DNA from: an uncultured Halobacteriovorax sp.
GTDB lineage: Bacteria > Bdellovibrionota > Bacteriovoracia > Bacteriovoracales > Bacteriovoracaceae
Direction: 5' to 3'
Length of the DNA stretch: 64,000 bases
Assembly: GCA_913061265.1 (NCBI GenBank)
Contig: CAJXVS010000001.1
Coordinates: 558,001 to 622,000, forward strand
In this document: positions 43,693 through 52,682 of the stretch, one piece after another
How the letters are laid out: every line of letters begins with the position of its first letter
How positions within the stretch are numbered: position 1 is the first letter of the stretch
Program-made: the position numbers and the translations under genes
The notes under the pieces: model-generated
Database searches by the model: none
What the model was told of the DNA's origin: nothing
What the model saw: only the letters and a program-made list of their open reading frames with translations

Positions 43693-45126
43693 TTAAAACC
43701 TACTTAAGAGAATCTCAAGCGGAGTAAGGGCAACAATTCCTTTGAGATCAGGTCCATGGGCCTGACCTGTAAGACAAGCTCTCGCTCCCATAAAAAGCGG
43801 CTTACCTTTGATGCCTAATTCTTTCTTAAGATAGTTCATCCACTCTCCCACTAACTCTTCAGTGGCAAAGGGTGTTCCGGCAGAGCTTAGTTTTTGAAGT
43901 TCTGCTTTTATATATTCTTGAATCTTAGGAGTAGTCTCCCAGCTCATGGCCTCTTTATAATCTTCTTCATCTGAGGCACCCTCTTTAAAGAGAACCGCCG
44001 TTAACTCATCAAGCTCAGTGATCAACTGCATCTTTTCTTTAAAAACTGAGAGGCATTTATTTTGCCACTCAAGAGGCTGATTTCTAAATTTTGATTCTTC
44101 TGGTAATGCTTCAAGAGCATGGGCCAAAAGATCTTCTTCACTTAGAGCGCGCAGGTGCTGCTCGTTAAAGAAGTTTAGTTTTTGAATATCATAGAGGGCC
44201 GGTGACTTATTAAATCTTGAAGCGTCAAAGCCTTCCACTAAATCAAAGACATTAAAGATGTCTTGTTCTTTTGGATGAGACCAACCAAGAAGGCATAAGT
44301 AATTTAAAAGGGCCGCTGGTAAGTAATGCTGATCTTTATACTGACGAACCGAAGTGGCGCCGTGGCGCTTTGATAATTTCTTTCTATCTTCACCTACAAG
44401 CATAGAGAGATGAGCAAAGGTAGGCATCTTTGCATTAAAGGCTTCGTAGAGAAGAATTTGTCTAAGAGAGTTATTAAGATGCTCTTCCGATCTAAAGGCA
44501 TGAGTGATCTCCATCTTCCAATCATCGACGACGCAGCAAAAGTTATAAACAGGAAATCCATTGGCGCGAAGAATAACAAAGTCTCCGACCATATCAGGAA
44601 AGAACTTAACTTCCCCTCTTACCATATCTGTGAACTTAACTTCTTTTTGTGGGTTTCTAAAACGAATTACATACTCGTCCCCTTTATCCATACGAGCTTT
44701 CGCTTCAGCCGGATCTAGAGATGCGTACTTATCATGATAAGCGTGAGGAGCCTTCTTCTCTCCTTCTGCTTTTGCCGTTAACTCTTCAAGCTCCGCGCTT
44801 GAGAGAAAACAAGGGTAGGCCTTATTCTCACTTACTAATTGCATAGCAAGTTCTTTATAAAGATCAATCCTTTCAGACTGGCGGTAAGGTCCATGATTCT
44901 TTGGCTTATGCGGGCCTTCATCAAATTCAAGACCAAGCCATTTGAAATCCTCTAACATTGATTCTTCGTACTCAAGCTTTGATCTTTCTTGATCCGTATC
45001 TTCAATTCTTAAAACAAATTCTCCACCAAGAGACTTTGCAAAGATTAAATCGTAAAGAGCTGTACGAGCGCCACCGATATGTTGGTGACCTGTAGGACTT
45101 GGAGCGTAACGAACACGAACTGTCAT
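43693..45126 (-). CDS. gltX: Glutamyl-tRNA synthetase
   Basis: HIGH-type motif in VRYAPSPTGHQHIGGARTAL near residue 10, the class-defining KLSKRHG near residue 254, and EGFDASRFNKSPALYDIQKLN. Length (477) fits bacterial GltX. It is 10 bases after the aldehyde dehydrogenase gene and adjacent to ndh. Confidence 0.97.
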   Translation of the reverse strand: MTVRVRYAPSPTGHQHIGGARTALYDLIFAKSLGGEFVLRIEDTDQERSKLEYEESMLEDFKWLGLEFDEGPHKPKNHGPYRQSERIDLYKELAMQLVSENKAYPCFLSSAELEELTAKAEGEKKAPHAYHDKYASLDPAEAKARMDKGDEYVIRFRNPQKEVKFTDMVRGEVKFFPDMVGDFVILRANGFPVYNFCCVVDDWKMEITHAFRSEEHLNNSLRQILLYEAFNAKMPTFAHLSMLVGEDRKKLSKRHGATSVRQYKDQHYLPAALLNYLCLLGWSHPKEQDIFNVFDLVEGFDASRFNKSPALYDIQKLNFFNEQHLRALSEEDLLAHALEALPEESKFRNQPLEWQNKCLSVFKEKMQLITELDELTAVLFKEGASDEEDYKEAMSWETTPKIQEYIKAELQKLSSAGTPFATEELVGEWMNYLKKELGIKGKPLFMGARACLTGQAHGPDLKGIVALTPLEILLSRF

Positions 45127-45136
45127 AATATTTCCT

Positions 45137-46507
45137 TTAATAAACTAATAGTTTTGATTCAGTCAAATCCTGCATGGCGTACTTAATTCCTTCTCGCCCA
45201 AAGCCGCTTTCCTTGACTCCCCCATAAGGCATAGAGTCCACTCTAAAGCCTGGGATATTATTGATCATTACCGCGCCCACTTCAAGATCACTGAAGGCCT
45301 TCTTCATATGATCTAGGCGGTTAGTAAAGACACCGGCCTGAAGGCCATAAACTGATGCGTTCACTTCTTCAACAGCGTGAGAGAAGTGGCTAAATTTTTC
45401 TATGATAGCAATGGGTCCAAAGACCTCATCGCAAACTACTTTTAAATCTTTAGAGGCGTTTGAAATAAGAGTGGGCCTATAAAGATTATGTTCTTCATCA
45501 AAGGCCTCTCCCCCGCAAAGGATTTGTGCTTTTGAATTCCGGGCCTCTTCAACCCAGGCCTCTACTCTTGAATAATGATGATCATCGATAATAGGACCGA
45601 CTAAAACATTCTCATCATGGGGGTCCCCAATCTTAAGCGCTTCAGTCTTCTCAACAAGCATATTGATAAAGCGGTTATAGATTTCATCTTGCACGTAGAT
45701 TCTTTGCGTCGAGATACAGATCTGACCGGCGTATAAAAAAGCGCCTTTAGCGATTAAGTCTGAGGCCTTCTCTAAATCAGCGGTTTGATCCACGATGACC
45801 GCTGCGTTTCCACCAAGCTCTAGAGTGACTTTCTTCTTAGGTACCTTTGCTTTTAATTCCCAGCCAACTTTTGGGGAACCAGTGAAAGAAAAGTACGTGA
45901 CTCTTTCATCTTTAAGCATCTTCTCGCATTGATCGTTATCACAAAGGGCGACTTGAAAGCTTCCCTCTGGAAAGCCTGCTTCCGTGCATAACTCTTCTAA
46001 CGCTAAAGCAGTTAGAGGTGTAAAGAAGGAAGGCTTTATAATCAAAGGCGCTCCTACGGCAAAGGCCGGAGCTAACTTATGTAGGATTAGATTCAAGGGA
46101 AAATTAAAAGGAGAAATTCCTAGAACCACTCCCGTACTAAAACGCTGAGTATAGGCTTCTCTTCCCGCGCCCGCTCCAAAATCAACAGGAACAACCTCGC
46201 CAGAAAAGCTTAAGCATTCATGAACGGCAAAGTTAAGAGTCATAACGGAGCGCTCAACTTCAGCTCTGGCATATGAGAGAGGCTTGCCCGCTTCAGCAGC
46301 AATAAGGCCTGCGAAGCGTTCACTATGAGTTTCTAAAAGACGGCTAAGGTTCTTTAAAAGATTCGCTCTCTCGCCGCTTGAAGTTAATTTAAGATTGGAA
46401 AATGATTTATGGGCTTTTGATAAAAGTTTTTCAACTTCACTATCACTTAGCAATTCTAGTGAGCCAAGCTCACTTCTTGAATACTTGTCGAAGACTTTAA
46501 ATCCCAT
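45137..46507 (-). CDS. NAD(P)-dependent aldehyde dehydrogenase
   Basis: Full ALDH fold: N-linked motif GISPFNFPLNLILHKLAPA, VTLELGGNAAVI with the general-base Glu, catalytic Cys in FLYAGQICISTQR, and EVFGPIA plus the C-terminal GGVKESGFGREG. Length (456) is slightly short for the family. It resembles the succinate-semialdehyde, lactaldehyde or phosphonoacetaldehyde branch; the substrate is unresolved. It might also serve the lysine-derived aldehydes implied by the DAO/HglS pair at 26-28 kb, but they are not linked. Confidence 0.92.
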   Translation of the reverse strand: MGFKVFDKYSRSELGSLELLSDSEVEKLLSKAHKSFSNLKLTSSGERANLLKNLSRLLETHSERFAGLIAAEAGKPLSYARAEVERSVMTLNFAVHECLSFSGEVVPVDFGAGAGREAYTQRFSTGVVLGISPFNFPLNLILHKLAPAFAVGAPLIIKPSFFTPLTALALEELCTEAGFPEGSFQVALCDNDQCEKMLKDERVTYFSFTGSPKVGWELKAKVPKKKVTLELGGNAAVIVDQTADLEKASDLIAKGAFLYAGQICISTQRIYVQDEIYNRFINMLVEKTEALKIGDPHDENVLVGPIIDDHHYSRVEAWVEEARNSKAQILCGGEAFDEEHNLYRPTLISNASKDLKVVCDEVFGPIAIIEKFSHFSHAVEEVNASVYGLQAGVFTNRLDHMKKAFSDLEVGAVMINNIPGFRVDSMPYGGVKESGFGREGIKYAMQDLTESKLLVY

Positions 46508-46527
46508 AAGGGGCTTATATCAAAGGG

Positions 46528-46758
46528 CTAACCGTAAGAAAAGAAGCGATTATTGCTCACCATTTTATTGGCGAGTATAAGGTTACTCTGCAAAAAACGA
46601 TGCTCCCCCACGCGGAAGAGTTCTATATCGTGTATGCGGCATAATGTTATTTTCGCCACTCCATCTCTATACACTTGATACAGCCGGTTCTTATAAAGGT
46701 TTGAATCCTTGTTCTTAAAAACATAATTTTGCCCATCGGCACGGCACGCATCACACAT
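46528..46758 (-). CDS. Small zinc-binding-type protein (76 residues)
   Basis: GAGGAG lies before the ATG. Cysteines pair as CxxC at residues 2-5 and CxxH at 40-43 (MCDAC and TLCRIH), a plausible zinc knuckle. The middle has LYKNRLYQVYRDG. It starts the string ahead of the aldehyde dehydrogenase (20-base gap). Family not recognised. Confidence 0.65.
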   Translation of the reverse strand: MCDACRADGQNYVFKNKDSNLYKNRLYQVYRDGVAKITLCRIHDIELFRVGEHRFLQSNLILANKMVSNNRFFSYG

Positions 46759-46952
46759 TGTTCTCTCCTCACAATTTATTTAATAACCTATCGGAAGACT
46801 CGGATAAAACTTTAGCCTCTAAACCCCTGTAAACATAAAGCTCAAACTAAATTTATCTATTAGGTCAACCTTCTAGTTATGATTAGTCGTTTCTTTCCAG
46901 AGAGGTTCTAAAAAGGATAGGATGTCACCGTAAACCACTCCGGAGATTAATT

Positions 46953-48965
46953 ATGAGCGACCAGCCCTTGGCCACACTAGAACCTTTAAAGATTCCCAAC
47001 AAACTAGCCCCGAACCCGACTTCTGAGCCACGTTTTAAAGTTGAATGTAAAAACGCAGCTGGGGAATCAGAAGTTCTTGGTGATCCAAAAGCAACCCGCG
47101 CTCTAGTCGCTCTTATGAATCAGCACGCTGTAATAGGAGGCGCCGCTTGCCATTGGGGCGGACCCGCAGCCTTCGCTGAAATGATGGCCTCAGTTCATAC
47201 CATCATGTTTAGAAAACCAGTTTGGCACGAAGCTTATAATTTCGTGAACGATGCCGGTCACGCAGAGAACGGAATCTACGCTCTTCGCGCGAACTACGGT
47301 TTTGATAAAATGAACCTAGATTCTTTAAGAGGCTTTCGCTCTATTGAATCAAAGCTAACCGGTCACGGTGAAGCTCACTTAAATCCTGAAGGTGTCTTTC
47401 TCTCTAACGGTCCTCTAGGCTCTGGTCTTCCTGGCGCTCAAGGACTCGCTCTTGGAGATAAGATCATCGGTAACGATAGAACAACCATCATCTCAATTAG
47501 TGACGGGGCCTCAATGGAAGGCGAGGCCAAAGAGGCCATGTGCGCGATTCCTGGCATGGCCAAGAAGGGTCAGTTAAACCCTTTTGTTATGCTTGTCTCT
47601 TTTAACAATACAAAACTCTCCGGTCGAATCGAAGATGACTCCTTTGATATGACTCCTACCTTTAAGTCTCTTGAGACTTTAGGCTGGAAGCTTATCTGGG
47701 TTAAAGAAGGCCATGATTTAAATAAAGTTCACCCAACAATTGATAAGGCCATTGAAGAAGCTAAGGCCAATCCATTGCAGCCAGTTGCTGTGGTTTTTGA
47801 AACTATTAAAGGCTACGGAATCAAGGCGACTGAAGAAGCCCCAAGTGGCGGTCATGGTTATCCTCTAAAGGCCTATGATGCAAAACTCCCTGAGTTCATC
47901 TCTGAGATCTATCATGGTGAAGCTCCAGCAGAGCTTACTAAATGGGCCGAAGAACTAGTGGCTTCAAAGCCAGAAGCAATAGAGAAAAAAGCTGACGCCA
48001 TCAAGAAAGAAAAAGTTCAACCAGGTTTTGCGAGAGCTGCTATCAATGCTGCAAAAGCAGGCCTTCCGGTTTTCTCAGTAACAGCAGATCTTCAAGGATC
48101 AACTGGGATCGCGGGCTTTCATAAAGAATTTCCAAACAACTACGTCGACGTTGGAGTTGCCGAAAGTAATATGATCTCAACGGCCGTGGGTCTTTCTAAG
48201 CAGGGCCTCATTCCTATCGTTGATACTTTCGCTCAGTTCGCTATCTCTAAAGGAAACCTTCCTCTAATCATGGCAGGACTTTCTCAAGGACCAGTCATTG
48301 GTCTCTTTAGCCATACTGGTTTTCAAGACGCGGCCGACGGCGCTAGCCATCAGGCCACGACTTACCTAGCCGCTACAAACGCTCTTCCTCATACAACAAC
48401 TATTACTTGTGCTTGTTCTAAAGAAGCAGAAGCCTATATGACTGAAGCGATCAACCGCTTTAAGAAATCTAGAGAGTCAGGAAAAGATCCTGAATCATAC
48501 CTCTTCTACTTTGGGCGCGAGAATCACCCAGAGTATTATAAAGAAGGACTTAACTACGAATGGGGTAAGGCGCAAGTATTAGAGAGCGGATCAGACGTTG
48601 TTATCGCAACCGGTGGTCCTCTTGTCGCAAAGGCCCTATTAGCGGCAGAGCAATTAAAAGAAGAAGGCATAAACGCCACAGTGATCAATAACTGCTTTGT
48701 TAACAAAGTAGACGTTGAAACCTTTAAGACTGAACTTGCTAAAAACGGCGGCCGCTTAGTTACTGTTGAAGATCATCAGTTAATCGGCGGAATGGGAGCG
48801 ACTTTATCTCACGCCCTATCAATGGCAGGAGTAGATTTTAAACTTAAGTCTCTCGCTATCGATGGTCAGTTTGGTCAATCAGCTTACTTAGCCGATCATT
48901 TATATAAAGTTCATAAGATGGACGAGGTCGCTATTGTCGCCTCCGTTAAAGAGCTCATGAAATGA
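46953..48965 (+). CDS. tkt: Transketolase
   Basis: ThDP enzyme of the pentose phosphate pathway. Seen: GEAHLNPEGVFLSNGPLGSGLPGAQG, SDGASMEGEAKEAM, the PP-binding pyrimidine-domain NYVDVGVAESNMISTAVGLS and SHTGFQDAADGASHQ. Length (670) is normal. The N-terminal sequence NQHAVIGGAACHWGGPAAFAEMM differs from E. coli Tkt, suggesting the other transketolase branch. CGGAGA precedes the ATG. It overlaps the next gene by 4 bases. Confidence 0.93.
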   Translation: MSDQPLATLEPLKIPNKLAPNPTSEPRFKVECKNAAGESEVLGDPKATRALVALMNQHAVIGGAACHWGGPAAFAEMMASVHTIMFRKPVWHEAYNFVNDAGHAENGIYALRANYGFDKMNLDSLRGFRSIESKLTGHGEAHLNPEGVFLSNGPLGSGLPGAQGLALGDKIIGNDRTTIISISDGASMEGEAKEAMCAIPGMAKKGQLNPFVMLVSFNNTKLSGRIEDDSFDMTPTFKSLETLGWKLIWVKEGHDLNKVHPTIDKAIEEAKANPLQPVAVVFETIKGYGIKATEEAPSGGHGYPLKAYDAKLPEFISEIYHGEAPAELTKWAEELVASKPEAIEKKADAIKKEKVQPGFARAAINAAKAGLPVFSVTADLQGSTGIAGFHKEFPNNYVDVGVAESNMISTAVGLSKQGLIPIVDTFAQFAISKGNLPLIMAGLSQGPVIGLFSHTGFQDAADGASHQATTYLAATNALPHTTTITCACSKEAEAYMTEAINRFKKSRESGKDPESYLFYFGRENHPEYYKEGLNYEWGKAQVLESGSDVVIATGGPLVAKALLAAEQLKEEGINATVINNCFVNKVDVETFKTELAKNGGRLVTVEDHQLIGGMGATLSHALSMAGVDFKLKSLAIDGQFGQSAYLADHLYKVHKMDEVAIVASVKELMK

Positions 48966-49951
48966 AACTAGCTTTTCTTTTTTTAATACTTATTTCTTCT
49001 TGCGCGCATCCTTATAAAGACAAGACCATTATCGCCCATAGGGGCGCTAGTGGTTATCTTCCGGAGCATACTCTTGAAGCCGCGGCCCTGGCCCATGGCT
49101 TTAACCCGGATTTTATCGAACCAGATATTGTCATCACTAAAGACAACCGCGCCATCATCCTTCACGATATTCATCTTGAAGGAAATACTGATGTAGAAAA
49201 AAAGTACCCAAGAAAGAAGAGAGCGGACGGTCGTTGGTACCCTATCGACTTTACCTTAAAACAAATCAAAACCTTAAACGTCCACGAAAGGGCCAAGGGA
49301 GACCAGCCGGTTTTCTCTGGTCGTTTTCCTTATGGAAGAAGCCGCTTCAAGGTTCCGACTCTTGAAGAGTACATCGAATTGATTCAAGGCCTAAATCATA
49401 GCCGCCAGAAAAACATCGGTATTTACCCAGAGATCAAGGCCCCCTCTTTTCATAAGAAGCACGGTAAAGACGCCCTTGGTATTGTGATGAAGATTCTAAC
49501 GGACTACGGCTATAATAGGCCTGGCGCTCCTATCTACCTTCAGTGCTTTGACCCAGATCTTCTTATTGAATTTAGAAAACGTTTTCCAACTTCACCTATA
49601 AAGCTAGTTCAGCTTATAGCTGATGATTCTTGGGGAGAGAGCAAGCATAGTTATTCCGCTATGATGAGCGAAGAAGGAATGAAAAATATCTCAACCTATG
49701 CTGATGGAATTGGCCCTTGGACTCCTTTTATTTTAAAGCCGAGCTTAAATAAGAAATCCTATTCAGAAACAAACCTAATAAGACTCGCCCATAAATATAA
49801 CCTTGTTGTTCACCCCTACACTTTAAGAGATGATTCTCTTCCTTCATACGCCAAGGACTCAAAAAGCTTTTTAACAAAGCTTTTTAAGGCCGGGGCTGAT
49901 GGCATATTCACGGATTTTCCTGAGACAACTGTAAAGCACCTGAGGGACTAG
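48962..49951 (+). CDS. Lipoprotein glycerophosphodiester phosphodiesterase (GlpQ-like)
   Basis: Lipobox LILISSCAH near residue 14 gives a lipid-anchored periplasmic enzyme. GDPD core: HRGASGYLPEHTLEAAALA, EPDIVITKDNRAIILHD, and YPEIKAP; end KAGADGIFTDFPE. It releases glycerol-3-phosphate from phospholipid headgroups. Overlaps tkt by 4 bases (ATGA). This is the second GDPD in the window. Confidence 0.92.
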   Translation: MKLAFLFLILISSCAHPYKDKTIIAHRGASGYLPEHTLEAAALAHGFNPDFIEPDIVITKDNRAIILHDIHLEGNTDVEKKYPRKKRADGRWYPIDFTLKQIKTLNVHERAKGDQPVFSGRFPYGRSRFKVPTLEEYIELIQGLNHSRQKNIGIYPEIKAPSFHKKHGKDALGIVMKILTDYGYNRPGAPIYLQCFDPDLLIEFRKRFPTSPIKLVQLIADDSWGESKHSYSAMMSEEGMKNISTYADGIGPWTPFILKPSLNKKSYSETNLIRLAHKYNLVVHPYTLRDDSLPSYAKDSKSFLTKLFKAGADGIFTDFPETTVKHLRD

Positions 49952-50133
49952 GCTCCCTCACCGCCAATATCTTCCCAATAGGCCTGGAATATATGCTGGG
50001 CCATGACCTCTTTAGGGCAGCTTCCCTCTTCAGGACAACTAACTTCTTCATGAAACCTATCTATATAACGAATTAAGCGCTCGTCCATTCTGTAGAACTC
50101 TAGGATGTCATTTAGATCTTCTCTGTTTTTCAT
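49948..50133 (-). CDS. Small conserved-looking protein (61 residues)
   Basis: GGAG lies 6 bases before the ATG. Sequence contains two Cys in SCPEEGSCPKEV and is otherwise helical (LNDILEFYRMDERLIRYIDRF). It converges with the GlpQ-like gene, overlapping by 4 bases. Family not recognised. Confidence 0.6.
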   Translation of the reverse strand: MKNREDLNDILEFYRMDERLIRYIDRFHEEVSCPEEGSCPKEVMAQHIFQAYWEDIGGEGA

Positions 50134-50260
50134 AAAAACTCCAGGCTAAAGTTAGTCTTCATTATAAACAATAGATCCTCATTCTTTTCATCGATAATTT
50201 CAATGTATCTAATTCTTATTATGAATTTGTTTAAATTTCACTTTTCTATATTATGGAGAC

Positions 50261-50371
50261 ATGGAAATACTACTTATAACAATTCTCGCTATCCCTGTTC
50301 TCTTTATGAAGGTCTTAATCCTTTCATGCTTTATTCCAGGTAGAAGCAGCGCCTTTGACTCTCTCCCTTAA
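50261..50371 (+). CDS. Possible small membrane peptide (36 residues)
   Basis: MEILLITILAIPVLFMKVLI is one hydrophobic helix, and a short polar tail with SCFIPGRSS follows. GGAG is close to the ATG (2-base gap), so the site is not ideal. Together with the next small ORF it occupies an otherwise empty 516-base gap (50134-50649), in which I see no other feature. Confidence 0.35.
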   Translation: MEILLITILAIPVLFMKVLILSCFIPGRSSAFDSLP

Positions 50372-50474
50372 ATATTACACATTCATTTAATCAATACATC
50401 TCTTCGAGATTATACCTTTTAAACAAAGCATAATATTTTATATGTTTCATTCATAACTTTTAAAGGAGTTTTAT

Positions 50475-50573
50475 ATGAATGAATTAATGATTGTACTTGC
50501 AAGTTTTTCTCCCCTAGGTATTTACTTTGCTATTCAGTACGCCCTAGAACCTGCATTGATTAAATCGAACTAG
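50475..50573 (+). CDS. Possible small membrane peptide (32 residues)
   Basis: AAGGAG lies 6 bases before the ATG, the best ribosome site in the gap. The product MNELMIVLASFSPLGIYFAI continues with QYALEPALIKSN; a single membrane segment with a short polar end. Small size and strong site make it a credible toxin-like or regulator-type peptide, but its role is unknown. Confidence 0.45.
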   Translation: MNELMIVLASFSPLGIYFAIQYALEPALIKSN

Positions 50574-50649
50574 TTCTATTTAATTATGTATTTTATCAAA
50601 TTTTAAATAACCGATAAGCTTTTATCACAACAAACCACGGAGGTAAGAA

Positions 50650-50943
50650 TTGAAGAACTTAGATTTAGAATTAGAAAACCTTATTCACAATGAACTAGAG
50701 AAACTCCAACGCAAAAAACCTTTTATAGAAAACGTGGAGATTTCTTATGAACATAAAGAAAGTGGACTCTTTTATTCTAAGATTAAAGCTAAAACGAGAA
50801 ACAAAACGATCAACCTACTCCAAGAGAGTAGGTGTGCCTCAACGGCAATAAGGAAATTATTCAAAAACTTGAGAAGAACACTAAACAAGAAGACTTACCT
50901 TAGGCCCAAAAGGATGGCCTTTAATCTCGAGGAGGCAGCATGA
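50650..50943 (+). CDS. HPF/RaiA-like small protein (ribosome hibernation factor candidate)
   Basis: TTG start with GGAGG 7 bases upstream. Residues 25-88 (FIENVEISYEHKESGLFYSKIKAKTRNKTINL, then STAIRKLFKNLRRTLNKKTY) resemble the beta-alpha core of HPF/RaiA, where a strand pair is followed by a basic helix. The first 22 residues differ. Such factors bind idle ribosomes. It overlaps the DksA-like gene by 4 bases, so both may act in starvation. Confidence 0.55.
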   Translation: MKNLDLELENLIHNELEKLQRKKPFIENVEISYEHKESGLFYSKIKAKTRNKTINLLQESRCASTAIRKLFKNLRRTLNKKTYLRPKRMAFNLEEAA

Positions 50944-51278
50944 CTTACCAAAGACAAGATATCTTAAAAAAGTGCGAAGCGAAGTTAAAAAAACTAAGCC
51001 AGCAATATAAAAACACACTTGAGAGACCTATAGATACCGAGACCTCAGGTTGTGAGATAATTGACATGGCCTTTCGTGAGCAGCACCTTCAGCACTCTAA
51101 TTTCTTTAGAGAGAGGATGAGGTCCCTACTCCCAGAGATTCAAGAAGCTCTGATGAGGATTAAAAGGGGGACCTATGGCTTTTGTATCTTCACCGGCGAA
51201 GAAATCGAGGCTAATCGATTAGTCGCTGTGCCATGGACCCAAATCAGCATTACAGCTCTTCAAAAAGAGGCTAGCTAA
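50940..51278 (+). CDS. DksA/TraR-family protein with a degenerate zinc finger
   Basis: The C-terminal phrase RIKRGTYGFCIFTGEEIEANRLVAVPWTQISI follows the DksA/TraR plan (GTYGxCxxCGxxIxxxRLxAxPxxxxCxxC). However, only one of the four zinc cysteines remains, the others being Thr, Ser or Ala. The N-terminal part is a coiled coil (ILKKCEAKLKKLSQQYKNTL). DksA proteins bind RNA polymerase near the secondary channel. Overlaps the HPF-like gene by 4 bases. A terminator with two competing hairpins follows. Confidence 0.75.
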   Translation: MTYQRQDILKKCEAKLKKLSQQYKNTLERPIDTETSGCEIIDMAFREQHLQHSNFFRERMRSLLPEIQEALMRIKRGTYGFCIFTGEEIEANRLVAVPWTQISITALQKEAS

Positions 51279-51305
51279 TTTATCCCCAGCTAGCCTATCA
51301 ATTCT

Positions 51306-51340
51306 GAGGCTAGGGTTAAGCTACCCTAGTCTCATTTTTT
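51306..51340 (+). terminator. Rho-independent terminator after the DksA-like gene
   Basis: GAGGCTAGGGT (51306-51316) pairs with ACCCTAGTCTC (51323-51333) with one G-T pair, a 6-base loop, and is followed by ATTTTTT. It overlaps the last codons of the convergent LysR gene. A second perfect hairpin at 51268-51296 spans the DksA-like stop. Confidence 0.8.
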
Positions 51341-52220
51341 CAAAATCTTGTTTTAAAATTAACTCTAAGGCAGGATTTTCGATAATTCTTTTACTATAAA
51401 TCAAAAAGTACTCACAGTAGACCTCTTCAAGTTTCCCAATCTTCACAAGCTTTTGATTTTGAACAAGCTCTTTAGTCGTAAAGTTAGGAAGAAAGACCAC
51501 TCCATCCCCTTTAGAGGCCAAGATCTTTTGAAGGGCAGTATCTTGAGTTTCAGCAATCATCTTAGGTTTAATGGAATTAGTCTCAAAATAATGCTCAATA
51601 TCCCCTCTAATTTTAGAGTGGCTCGTAGGAACAATTATAGGCTGCCCTTCAAGAGACTCAGGAAACTTCTTTTTAAGGTGAGCAAACTTAGGCGAGGCAT
51701 AGGCAAACAAAGGCCTCTTAACAATCCTCTTAGAAAAGATCTTTTTATTACTAAGACTTGCGAGTTCATGATCAGAGATAATAACCTCTATCTGATGGGC
51801 CATAAGTTCTCTGAGAAGGTCCTCACTGGAGTTTTCATAGATAGATAAGAAGCAGCCCGTTTTCTTATGAGCCAAGTCTACAATGTCGCAAATAAGATGC
51901 TTGGGAACAGAGTCAAGGGCGCCTACGCTTAGATGAAGCTTTTCCTCATCAAACATCTTATCGTCTATAACCTGGATAAGCTCTTGTCCTAAAGAGCCAA
52001 TCTTCTTGGCGTACTCTAAAGTCACCTTCCCGGACTCAGTTAAAAAGAGCTTTCTATTTCGCCTTTCAAAGAGCTGAATGCCTAGGTATTCCTCTAAGCT
52101 TTTAAGCTGAGAGCTTAAGGCAGGCTGCCCAACTTTCAACACTTCAGAGGCCTTAGAGATACTCCCTTGGGCCGCTATTTCTTTAAAATATATTAGGTGA
52201 TGATAATTGATCCATTTCAT
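51321..52220 (-). CDS. LysR-family regulator (NhaR-like)
   Basis: Starts MKWINYHHLIYFKEIAAQGS, matching the NhaR subgroup (WLNYHHLxYF), with the LysR HTH SISKASEVLKVGQPALSSQLKSLEEYL. The ligand-binding half follows (residues about 90-290). NhaR controls the sodium/proton antiporter in E. coli; no antiporter is adjacent here, so the target is unknown. AAGG precedes the ATG at 52220; a longer frame starts at 52250. Confidence 0.88.
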   Translation of the reverse strand: MKWINYHHLIYFKEIAAQGSISKASEVLKVGQPALSSQLKSLEEYLGIQLFERRNRKLFLTESGKVTLEYAKKIGSLGQELIQVIDDKMFDEEKLHLSVGALDSVPKHLICDIVDLAHKKTGCFLSIYENSSEDLLRELMAHQIEVIISDHELASLSNKKIFSKRIVKRPLFAYASPKFAHLKKKFPESLEGQPIIVPTSHSKIRGDIEHYFETNSIKPKMIAETQDTALQKILASKGDGVVFLPNFTTKELVQNQKLVKIGKLEEVYCEYFLIYSKRIIENPALELILKQDFEKMRLG

Positions 52221-52490
52221 AGTGCCTTCCCAATCCATCGCTTTAACCAATGGTTTTAAAGATTTCTATTCATTTAATTAATAATTCTAAATAAGGTATC
52301 GAACAATAACAACTGAACTTGATAAGGCCTTGTCTAAGAATGAAGGGGTCATTAGGCCCCACCCCTTTCGTGAATACATCTACTTCACGCAGCGCACGAA
52401 GCCCTTTAGACCCTAAAAAACAGGCATCTAATTTGCAACTACCCTAAGTGAACTTTTAAATTGAGACAAAAAGGCACCAACGGGATCGCT

Positions 52491-52598
52491 ATGAAAAGAC
52501 TTGAGAGGTCGCTGAAATTTTTTAAGAACTTCCACATCATGATGCTCATGATTGGCTTCGCTATACTTGCTGTTTTGGTGAATATTACTTCGCCTTGA
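52491..52598 (+). CDS. Possible small membrane peptide (35 residues)
   Basis: MKRLERSLKFFKNFHIMMLM and then IGFAILAVLVNITSP give a basic start and one hydrophobic helix. The ribosome site (GGGA) is weak. It is the only coding-like signal in the 460 bases between the LysR gene and the lipoprotein at 52683, where there is also a 7-bp inverted repeat (52343-52349 with 52361-52367). Confidence 0.28.
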   Translation: MKRLERSLKFFKNFHIMMLMIGFAILAVLVNITSP

Positions 52599-52682
52599 TT
52601 TTTCTATGTCCAGCACAGGTCTGCTGGCACCTTATCCAATAGACTAGCAAAAATACATATCCGTTTTATAAAAAGAAACACC

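Noticed and set aside
52343-52367. AAGGGGT/ACCCCTT inverted repeat as a terminator
   Set aside because: No upstream gene on the plus strand nearby and no T-tract; kept only as a note under the small ORF.
52428-52616. A 62-residue minus-strand frame before the lipoprotein at 52683
   Set aside because: Polar, composition-biased sequence with no domain; the plus-strand small membrane ORF in the same place is slightly better supported.
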